From contig CP054187.1 in NCBI GenBank assembly GCA_015200345.1, positions 310,001 to 374,000 of the forward strand: DNA of 64,000 bases, written 5' to 3'. Made by a program: the position numbers and the translations under genes. The notes beneath the pieces are model-generated. The model did not search any database. It saw only the letters and a list, made by a program, of their open reading frames with translations, and was not told the origin of the DNA. This DNA comes from Planctomycetia bacterium. Its GTDB lineage: Bacteria > Planctomycetota > Phycisphaerae > UBA1845 > UTPLA1. Positions within the stretch are counted from its first letter, which is position 1; each line of letters begins with the position of its first letter. Below are positions 57,287 to 64,000 of the stretch, piece by piece.

Positions 57287-59761
57287 CTACGCCCCGAGAA
57301 TCCAGTTCTTGATGTCCTGATAGGTCACGAGAATAAACAGCGTGGCGATCAGGGCGATGCCGATGAGTTGCGTCGCGACCTGCGTCTTGATGCTGACCGG
57401 TTCGCCGCGAATCTTCTCCAGAATCAGAAACAGGAACAACCCGCCGTCCACAATCGGCATGGGGAGGAAATTGATCACCGCAAGGTTCGCGGAGATGACT
57501 GCGAGGAACCAGAGCAAACCGATGATCCCCGCGTCGGCCGCCTTGCTGCCGATGCGGATGATGCCGACCGGTCCGCTGACTTTCTCGACGCCGACCTGCT
57601 GCGTGAAGACCATGTGCTGGATCGAAAGGATCGTTTGCAGCGTCGCGATGTACGCCTGTCGAAACCCCTCGGCCATCGCCAGAATCGGATTCGATTCCGA
57701 GTACCGCTCGATCAGCGGGTAACACATGAACGGGTCCTGATATTGCACGCGCAACAGCCACGGATCGGTGTTGGACTCCGTGACGGCGAACGTACCGGCT
57801 CGGCGCTCCGCCTGAAGGGTGACGTACTCGACGGAGACCGTCTTGCCGATGGATTTCTTCAACAACTCGCGCACGGCTCGCCAATCGGGCAGACTCAATG
57901 TGCGCAAATTGCCCTCGGTGTCCGTGATGTTGACTTCCGTCTGGTTGTCGATCCGCGCGATGCGCGAGCCTTGCGGCATGTCCAGTGCTGCGCAGAGGTC
58001 ACCGGGCACATTCAGCTTCACGGTCTTGTACAAATCCGCCGCACGATAGGTCACATCAACGAGGCGCCCCGCCGCCGCACGAAAGGCCTCGCTCAACTCG
58101 TACCATTGCCGCACCGGTTTCCCGTCCACCGCGGTGATGACCGCTCCGACGGGAATGCCCGCAGCGTGCGCAGGCGTCTCCATAGTGCCATACTTCGCCA
58201 CCACATCCGCCACAACCAAGTGCGACTCGTCCATCGTGCGCAACATCGCGTCGATCGCAGGCGGCGGCGCCTTGCCGATCAGCGCGAAGTTCGCGCGCGG
58301 CACAAGCGGTTGAAGGACGTGCACATCGACGTTCTCCAGCCATTTTCGCCATGCCGTGCCATCCGGCAGCTTGGTCAACGCGGCGATCAACTGTTCGACG
58401 TCTGCTTCGGGCAGTTGCTTCGTCGCCAGATCGCGCGCCTGACTGACTGCCGCGGAGACCTCCTTCAGGGCAGCGGCAATCAGCGACTCGCGGTGTTCGA
58501 CAAGCAGCGAAATCGTGGCGGCAGAGAGTCCGTGATTGGCCATCCCCGGACGGGAGACCGCCAATTCAATCGGCTTCCCGGGGTTTTCTTCGATAATCTT
58601 CCGAACGAGCGCGTAACTCGGATACGGCTCACCGCCGATTCGCGCGATGACGTCGCCGAACCGAGCGCCGGCCGCATCGAACGACTTCTTCTCATCCGCC
58701 ATGCGGATGGAAAGTCGCGGCACAAGCCCCAGGAGCGAACCGGTGACCTGATCGCCTTCCTCATACGCCATGGGCGACCACACGGCCTGCACTTTGACGC
58801 GCGCCTCGATGGTGTCCAGCGCCGGCTCATGACCCAGAACCGCCTCTGGTGTCAGCGCTGCGGCATTTTTCGGGCGCTTCACGATAAACTCGACCGGCTT
58901 TCCTCGCGCCTCGATCAAGGCGCGGCTGAACACGCCGGGATCCTTGAACTCCTTCGGTTCCCCGTTCGGCAGCACCAACTGATAGAGTTCATCAAACTGC
59001 CGCAGCCGGTCCGGCGCATCCACCTCCGACGGGGCCGCCGCTGGAATGGCGACCCGGCGGTTCCGGCCATTGGAGATGCCGATCTGACGGATCTTCTGAT
59101 CCTTCTTGAATTCGGGCAGCACGACGGGCTTGGGATCAAGCATCTTCCCGCCGCGTTCGACGTCCAGCGTCAGTTGCTCATCCACGTCGGAGAGCATGAC
59201 CGCGAATTGAAACTCCTCAAAGGAGTGAATCTCCTTGCCGTTGATGGCCACCACACGATCGCCGGATTGCAGTCCGGCCCGCGCTGCCGGCGAGTTTGGC
59301 GCGACATCGCCAACGACCGGCGGCTGGCGGTCTCTTCCCGCCATGATCACAATGGCGAACGCCACCGCGGCAAAAAGCAGGTTCATGATCACGCCGGCCG
59401 AGACGATCACCATGCGCTGGCCGATGGACTTGTGGGTGAACGAATCGGGATCGGCCTTCACCTTCAACTCGCCGGATTTGTCAACGACAAAGTCTTCCTG
59501 CCCGAGCATTTTGACGTATCCGCCGAGCGGCAGGATGTTGAAGGAATACCGCGTTTCACCGTGCGTGAACCCGAACAGCTCCTTGCCGAAGCCGATGGCG
59601 AAGCGCTCGACTCGCACCTTGGCCCACTTCGCCGCGAGGAAGTGTCCCAGCTCGTGAACAAAGATCACCAGCGAGAAACCGGCGACGAGGAGTAGAATGG
59701 ACCACAGGTTCGCACCAAGTTGGCGGAAATCCAACGCCGCCAAGAAGTCACTGCCCAGCAT
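57287..59761 (-). CDS. rseP: Site-2 protease RseP/EcfE type, enlarged
   Basis: The ATG at 59759-59761 overlaps the dxr stop (TGATG), giving 824 residues; a second Met six codons earlier is possible. The zinc site is VIFVHELGHFLAAKWA and the second motif is NFLPMPIVDGGLF near the C-terminus. RseP is normally about 450 residues with two PDZ domains. Here the central part holds three PDZ-like stretches (SPAARAGLQSGDRVVAING, FGDVIARIGGEPY, AAGIPVGAVITAVDGKPV) and extra sequence of unknown fold. It cleaves anti-sigma factors within the membrane. Confidence 0.9.
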   Translation of the reverse strand: MLGSDFLAALDFRQLGANLWSILLLVAGFSLVIFVHELGHFLAAKWAKVRVERFAIGFGKELFGFTHGETRYSFNILPLGGYVKMLGQEDFVVDKSGELKVKADPDSFTHKSIGQRMVIVSAGVIMNLLFAAVAFAIVIMAGRDRQPPVVGDVAPNSPAARAGLQSGDRVVAINGKEIHSFEEFQFAVMLSDVDEQLTLDVERGGKMLDPKPVVLPEFKKDQKIRQIGISNGRNRRVAIPAAAPSEVDAPDRLRQFDELYQLVLPNGEPKEFKDPGVFSRALIEARGKPVEFIVKRPKNAAALTPEAVLGHEPALDTIEARVKVQAVWSPMAYEEGDQVTGSLLGLVPRLSIRMADEKKSFDAAGARFGDVIARIGGEPYPSYALVRKIIEENPGKPIELAVSRPGMANHGLSAATISLLVEHRESLIAAALKEVSAAVSQARDLATKQLPEADVEQLIAALTKLPDGTAWRKWLENVDVHVLQPLVPRANFALIGKAPPPAIDAMLRTMDESHLVVADVVAKYGTMETPAHAAGIPVGAVITAVDGKPVRQWYELSEAFRAAAGRLVDVTYRAADLYKTVKLNVPGDLCAALDMPQGSRIARIDNQTEVNITDTEGNLRTLSLPDWRAVRELLKKSIGKTVSVEYVTLQAERRAGTFAVTESNTDPWLLRVQYQDPFMCYPLIERYSESNPILAMAEGFRQAYIATLQTILSIQHMVFTQQVGVEKVSGPVGIIRIGSKAADAGIIGLLWFLAVISANLAVINFLPMPIVDGGLFLFLILEKIRGEPVSIKTQVATQLIGIALIATLFILVTYQDIKNWILGA

Positions 59762-60924
59762 CAGGAAACCGCACTGCATTGAAGAACCTCTTGCCGCGCC
59801 CAGGCATCAACGCGCATCAGCGTGTCGAGCGTGGGACGGGCTTCATAAGGATGACGCGACAATACTTCTTCCACTCTTGGAACGATGTCGAGGAATCCGA
59901 TTTTCCCCTCGCGAAAGGCCGCCACAGCCGCTTCATTCGCCGCGTTCAACGCCGCGCCGGCCGTACCACCCTGCCTTGCAACGGAGTGTCCCAATCGAAG
60001 CGCCGGAAACCGATGCGGATCGGGCGGCTCAAACGTCATACGCTCCAGGCGCGAGAAATCCACCCGTGCCGCCCCGCCCGAAAGCCGACGCGGATACGTC
60101 ATCGCGTACTGAATCGGTGTCCGCATATCGGGACTGCCCATCTGCGCGACGATCGACCCGTCCCGAAACGCAACCATTGAATGGATGATCGACTCTGGGT
60201 GGATCACGACTTCAATTCGATCCGGATCGACCTTGAACAGCCAATGAGCCTCGACCACTTCCAGCGCCTTGTTCATCATCGTGGCCGAATCGATGGTGAT
60301 TTTCGGACCCATGTCCCACGTGGGATGACGCAGCGCGTCACGAAGCGTCGCCTCGCGCATGCGATCCTGCGACCACGTTCGAAACGGGCCGCCCGACGCG
60401 GTCAGCAGGATACGCTCGATTTCATCGTGCTGACCGGAATGAAGCGATTGATAAATCGCGGAGTGTTCGCTATCGACCGGCAACAGTTTTGATCCGCTCC
60501 GCGCTGCCGCGGAGATCATCAGCTCCCCCGCCACGACGAGCGACTCCTTGTTCGCCAAGCCGATGGTCAACCCGCGCTGCACCGCTGCCAGCGTCGCCGA
60601 AAGTCCCGCCACCCCCACAATGGCCGACAGCACAAAATCGCAATCCGTCTCTTCGACAAGACGCACCAGTCCGGACGCGCCGGCCAACACCCGCGTCCGG
60701 CCGCCGCCGGCGCGCAGGCGATCCGCGAGTTTCTCGCATGCCGATACGTCACTCATCGCAACGGCCTGCGGACGGAATTGCTCGACCTGTTCGGCCAATG
60801 CCTCCCAGCGCGAGCCGGCTGCCAGCCCGACGATTTCGAATTCACCACCCAGGGATTGTGCGACGCTTAGCGCACTGCGACCGATGGAGCCGGTTGAACC
60901 GAGGATGACGATCTTCTTGGCCAT
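59761..60924 (-). CDS. dxr: 1-Deoxy-D-xylulose 5-phosphate reductoisomerase
   Basis: The product has 387 residues from the ATG 60922-60924 (MAKKIVILGSTGSIG); an upstream ATG in the same frame adds 22 unlikely residues. NADPH site GSTGSIGRSA, GLANKESLVVAGE, metal-binding VDSEHSAIYQSL, SGGPFRTW, GPKITIDSATMMNKALEVVE and HPESIIHSM are all present. It commits carbon to the MEP isoprenoid pathway. Pairing with rseP on overlapping codons is a common bacterial arrangement. Confidence 0.95.
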   Translation of the reverse strand: MAKKIVILGSTGSIGRSALSVAQSLGGEFEIVGLAAGSRWEALAEQVEQFRPQAVAMSDVSACEKLADRLRAGGGRTRVLAGASGLVRLVEETDCDFVLSAIVGVAGLSATLAAVQRGLTIGLANKESLVVAGELMISAAARSGSKLLPVDSEHSAIYQSLHSGQHDEIERILLTASGGPFRTWSQDRMREATLRDALRHPTWDMGPKITIDSATMMNKALEVVEAHWLFKVDPDRIEVVIHPESIIHSMVAFRDGSIVAQMGSPDMRTPIQYAMTYPRRLSGGAARVDFSRLERMTFEPPDPHRFPALRLGHSVARQGGTAGAALNAANEAAVAAFREGKIGFLDIVPRVEEVLSRHPYEARPTLDTLMRVDAWARQEVLQCSAVS

Positions 60925-61096
60925 GAAATGCGACCGCTCGCCCTCTTCCGTGCCCGTCCCACAGGCGAGCGATCCGGCATCATAGGGCACACCGGATCGC
61001 GCGGCAATTCAGTCAATTGGGAGGACCTGCGGGACACGCGGCACGCGAGCGGCCTCGCGCTTGCGAGCACGGCAGGCGCGACCGCACAATTCGCGT

Positions 61097-62857
61097 ATGA
61101 CGAGTCAGCCTCTTCAGGCGCTGATCGCGTTGCGAACCGAATTCTCGCACGCCGCAGCGCGAAAAAAAGCCGCCGCCCTGCGCGCGCTCATCGGGGCGCC
61201 GCCGACGGACGCGGCGCAAGTGCGTACGCTCCACGACACGCTTCTGTTCATCGCCGCCCACCCGGATGACGCCACGATTCGGCGTCTGGCGGATACGTGC
61301 CTACGCTCGGTTTGTCATTCGATCGAAGGATCGATGCCAATCAGCCGACGCCTTTCCAACTCCGGCATACTCGGCACGACTACCACGCACGTGTTCTCGC
61401 TCTCCATGTTGAATTGGCTCGTGTCAACCTTCCCGAAGGACCTCGACCTCGATTGGAGCGATGGAGCCGCCATGGACCGGCTCGAGGCCTTTCTCCCTCA
61501 TCTCGTCCGCACTTGCGAACGCGACGGACTTTATGCCGAGCACTTGTCCACCCGCGAATGGATGGACCTCGCGCGCGGTCGACAGACGGCTGCGGCGTAC
61601 CTTGTTGACTGCGCGGGACGCATTCCCGGTTCATCCACGCTCAAAGAACACCTCTTCGAGTCGATGGAGCTGGCTATTCGCTGGCGGCTGAATCGGCCCG
61701 CTGGCTCGCGTTCGTTCGCGCGGTTTCCTGCGCGGTCCGCTCATTTTCAACAGGAGCCGATCATCAAGATGATCGAACTGCGCAGCCTGTTGAATCGCCG
61801 CCTGCCGACGCCGAAAAAACTGAACCGCACGGCAACAGAAAAACTCCTCGACGCCTGCCGGATCACCCTCTGCGCTCGCAACCGCGAAATCGACACACTC
61901 ACCTACGTGAATCCACGCGAGGTGTATTTCCTTCAACTTGAGCGCGGGATCGATGTCGCCGTATTCGGCATGAGCCCCCCCTGGCGGTTGCCCATCGAGA
62001 GTTACTTCGGCTTCGTGGCAGCGCGAAATCGCGTGCCGATCGCCTACGGCGGCGGCTGGGTGCTGTTCGACCGCTGTGAGATCGGCGTTAACATCTTCGA
62101 CGAATTTCGAGGCGGCGAATCGGCCTACGCATTCGCGCAGGTGCTTCGCGTCTATCGGCAGTTATTCAAATCCACGCGGTTCTACGTCGATCCGTTTCAG
62201 TTCGGTGCCGACAACCCGGAAGCCATCCGCTCTGGCGCGTTCTGGTTCTACCATCGCCTCGGGTTTCGGCCGACCGATGCCGCGCTGCAACGCCTGGCCG
62301 CCGAGGAATCGCAGCGCATCGCCGTCCAGCGCGGCTACCGCTCGCCCCCTGCCGTGTTGCGGCGGTTTGCCAAGGGGAAACTGCTGCTCGATCTGAACCG
62401 GCCCGCGGAAGACGGCATGTCCTCCGGTGCGATTGCGAAACATGCGCCGCGCGGCGACGTGTCGCACAATCTCGATTTGACGGCATTGAGCCTGGCGACA
62501 ACAAAGTGGATTGGCGATCGGTACGAAGGCGTGAAGTCCAAGCCGCTTGAAAAGCATTGCGCGAGCGTCTGGCGCATCCTGGGCATTCGTTCGACGCGCG
62601 GCTGGTCAGGATTCGAGGGCGTATGGTTTGGCCGTCTCGTTCGCCTCCTATGGCCGATCGCCCCGGAATTGCGCTGCTGGCCGCTCACAGTGCGGCGCGC
62701 GATCGCCGACGCATTTCGCGCCAAGGGCGGCATAAAGGAGCGAGTCTATGCGCGTCGCCTCGCCGCGATCCCGCAACTCCGCGATGCATGGATGCGCCTG
62801 GCTGCAACCGCGCCGAAGCCGGACCGTCCATTGGGGCGGCGAAACGAATCGCCATGA
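61097..62857 (+). CDS. Large uncharacterised protein with a GNAT-like segment
   Basis: The product has 586 residues from ATG 61097. I do not recognise the family. The first 250 residues look helical (TLHDTLLFIAAHPDDATIRR). From about residue 290 a segment resembles an acyl-CoA N-acyltransferase: IAYGGGWVLFDRCEIGVNIF, then YRQLFKSTRFYVDPFQFGAD and FWFYHRLGFRPTD, the usual GNAT FYxxxGF ending. The C-terminal 150 residues are basic. TTGCGA, an 18-bp gap and CACAAT end only 6 bases before the ATG, hinting at a leaderless transcript. Confidence 0.7.
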   Translation: MTSQPLQALIALRTEFSHAAARKKAAALRALIGAPPTDAAQVRTLHDTLLFIAAHPDDATIRRLADTCLRSVCHSIEGSMPISRRLSNSGILGTTTTHVFSLSMLNWLVSTFPKDLDLDWSDGAAMDRLEAFLPHLVRTCERDGLYAEHLSTREWMDLARGRQTAAAYLVDCAGRIPGSSTLKEHLFESMELAIRWRLNRPAGSRSFARFPARSAHFQQEPIIKMIELRSLLNRRLPTPKKLNRTATEKLLDACRITLCARNREIDTLTYVNPREVYFLQLERGIDVAVFGMSPPWRLPIESYFGFVAARNRVPIAYGGGWVLFDRCEIGVNIFDEFRGGESAYAFAQVLRVYRQLFKSTRFYVDPFQFGADNPEAIRSGAFWFYHRLGFRPTDAALQRLAAEESQRIAVQRGYRSPPAVLRRFAKGKLLLDLNRPAEDGMSSGAIAKHAPRGDVSHNLDLTALSLATTKWIGDRYEGVKSKPLEKHCASVWRILGIRSTRGWSGFEGVWFGRLVRLLWPIAPELRCWPLTVRRAIADAFRAKGGIKERVYARRLAAIPQLRDAWMRLAATAPKPDRPLGRRNESP

Positions 62858-62955
62858 AGTGAATCAGATGATCGCACCAAGCCGATACGCACCGTGTCAT
62901 TCACTCGCCCCGGCGCGCCGAACGGGCTCGAATGCTCGCTGGTTCAATTGTCGGC

Positions 62956-63024
62956 CTAGATGAACGCGAAAATCAGATCCAGAATCGCGAAGATCAGCTC
63001 CAGGATCAGGTAGAAAATGTCCAC
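62956..63024 (-). CDS. 22-residue hydrophobic heptad micropeptide
   Basis: A GTG start (63022-63024) lies 8 bases after AGGAG (63033-63037), and the frame ends at TAG (62956-62958). The peptide is almost all Leu, Ile, Phe and Ala with three acidic residues and contains two copies of a heptad, ILELIFA then ILDLIFA. The two DNA copies differ mostly at silent third positions (ATC/ATT), which argues for selection on the protein. A TAGAAT at 63072-63077 could be its -10. It resembles membrane micropeptides or type I toxins in character; function unknown. Confidence 0.5.
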   Translation of the reverse strand: MDIFYLILELIFAILDLIFAFI

Positions 63025-63132
63025 GCGCGTTGCTCCTGTTCCGCGAGGTCCAAACGCAGGCAGTCCTCTCTATTCTAGGGAGGTTGCGCGCACGTACCCG
63101 GCGCTACATTAGACCCATGAGAATGGCCGGGG

Positions 63133-64000
63133 TTAGGGCAACGAAACGCCGCGACGTTTGCTGCAAAGCTCAATGGCAAGCCGAATAGCGGACTTCATCG
63201 AGCCGGGGTCCGCTTGGTTCTTGCCGGCGATATCAAAGGCCGTGCCGTGATCGACGCTGGTGCGAATGATAGGCAATCCGAGTGTTAAATTAACTGCCTC
63301 ATGAAAAGCAAGCAGTTTGACCGGAATCAGCGCCTGGTCGTGATACATGGCCACCACGCCGTCGAATTCGCCGTGCACCGCACGGTGAAAAAGCGTGTCA
63401 GCCGGCAAAGGCCCCTGGGCGTCGATGTCGTGTGCGCGGGCCATTTCAATGGCCGGTTCGATGACGCGCGATTCCTCGTCGCCGAAAAGCCCGTTCTCGC
63501 CGGCGTGCGGATTCAGACCCGCCACGGCGATGCGCGGCCGGGCAATGCCGAACCAATCCCGCAATGCAGCGTGCAACAAGTCAATAGGTTGAAAAACGAG
63601 GCCGATCGTGAAGTGATGTCGCAGTTCAAACAGCGGCTCATGAATGCTTGCCAGGGCCACGCGCAACGGACCGCCGACAAACATCATGGTGATTCGCCGT
63701 GTGTGGAACCGTGCGCCCAGCAACTCGGTGTGCCCCGGATACGGCACACCCGCCATCTTCCATGCCGTTTTGTGAATCGGCCCGGTCACAATGGCATCAA
63801 GCAAACCTTTCTGGCAATCCGTAACGGCCTCATCAATGAAACGGATCGACGCCCGCCCCGCTTCGACTGATGGTCTACGCAGCGGTCGCGCGTCGACGTT
63901 GCAATCGTCGAAATCGGCGATGAGAACGGAAATCTCTTCCGTGGCGCCGCCCAAGGGAGAAGTTAGCGTTCCATCATTCAGACCGTTCCAACCGCTTGCT
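63133..64000 (-). CDS. pdxA: 4-Hydroxythreonine-4-phosphate dehydrogenase, 5' end beyond the window
   Basis: The frame stays open to the window edge, so the N-terminal part (including the usual GDPxGIGPE motif) lies outside. Seen here are AIVTGPIHKTAWKMAG, PGHTELLGARF, GLNPHAGENGLFGDEE, VVAMYHDQALIPVKLLAF and GLPIIRTSVDHGTAFDIAGK, including the metal-binding histidines. The enzyme belongs to pyridoxal phosphate synthesis. The stop is TAG-free downstream: it ends RRGVSLP with TAA at 63133-63135. Confidence 0.93.
   Translation of the reverse strand, partial: ASGWNGLNDGTLTSPLGGATEEISVLIADFDDCNVDARPLRRPSVEAGRASIRFIDEAVTDCQKGLLDAIVTGPIHKTAWKMAGVPYPGHTELLGARFHTRRITMMFVGGPLRVALASIHEPLFELRHHFTIGLVFQPIDLLHAALRDWFGIARPRIAVAGLNPHAGENGLFGDEESRVIEPAIEMARAHDIDAQGPLPADTLFHRAVHGEFDGVVAMYHDQALIPVKLLAFHEAVNLTLGLPIIRTSVDHGTAFDIAGKNQADPGSMKSAIRLAIELCSKRRGVSLP

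Noticed and set aside
57260-59695. 811-codon plus-strand frame opposite rseP
   Set aside because: Antisense to a certain gene, with Arg/His/Gln-rich composition and no domain; a shadow.
1-64000. CRISPR arrays or phage structural modules
   Set aside because: No evenly spaced direct repeats of 25-40 bases and no phage head, tail or integrase genes were seen.

Overview
The window is a GC-rich bacterial chromosome segment with dense operons. Many genes overlap by ATGA, GTGA or TGATG, and GTG and TTG starts are frequent. The gene set (dxr next to an oversized rseP, several ECF sigma/anti-sigma pairs, SpoIIE-type phosphatase, YHS/MerT metal genes, a Ycf46-like AAA protein) looks like an uncultured member of the Planctomycetota or a near relative. 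That placement is an inference from gene content, not a sequence search.

Region 1 (41-12,895, all minus strand) is an arsenic/selenodomain operon resembling arsenosugar synthesis loci. In transcription order it holds a remnant of an ECF sigma factor, arsM (As(III) methyltransferase), an aquaglyceroporin, an ArsS-type radical SAM protein, a secreted DUF3179-redoxin fusion, a TVP38-DUF547 fusion, a MerA-like flavoprotein disulfide reductase, a GT87-like membrane glycosyltransferase, a triple glycosyltransferase fusion, and an AhpD-like peroxidase. The last gene carries an in-frame UGA exactly at the peroxidatic cysteine of the E-x11-C-x2-C-x3-H motif, followed by a clean hairpin at bacterial SECIS distance. 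It is very probably a selenoprotein split by standard gene calling. This is the best find in the window.

Region 2 (12,908-15,940) is a mercury/metal locus: a secreted protein of five tandem YHS-like modules, a CopZ-MerT-HMA fusion, a small Cys-rich secreted protein and merR, with a textbook 20-bp-spacer MerR-type promoter.

Region 3 (15,971-20,285) holds a SpoIIE phosphatase, a TlpA-like thioredoxin, an ECF sigma factor with its zinc-type anti-sigma factor, and an IS3-family insertion sequence whose orfA is frame-disrupted. Next come thiC (+), a palindromic intergenic repeat and a Cys/Met-metabolism PLP enzyme.

Region 4 (23,929-40,573, minus) is a hydrogen/pyruvate island. It encodes a complete four-subunit group 3b-type NiFe hydrogenase, hypA-hypE, an N-terminally short HypF, an endopeptidase, a malic enzyme lodged between hypA and hypB, a two-gene (fused) pyruvate:ferredoxin oxidoreductase, and an NhaR-like LysR regulator. 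A sigma-54-like element sits upstream of the hyp genes. Together these could link malate to pyruvate to acetyl-CoA with NAD(P)H, ferredoxin and H2.

Region 5 (40,699-46,136, plus, then tRNA) is a type I secretion set (ABC, HlyD, TolC) translationally coupled to a ribosome hibernation-factor-like gene, followed by tRNA-Ser(CGA). Region 6 (46,572-64,000) is mostly housekeeping: an amino-acid ABC importer with a fused binding protein and permease, a Ycf46-like AAA ATPase, a membrane glycosyltransferase, rsgA, an ECF sigma/anti-sigma pair, moaA, rseP with an enlarged periplasmic part, dxr, a large unrecognised GNAT-like protein, a 22-residue hydrophobic heptad micropeptide, and the 3' part of pdxA.
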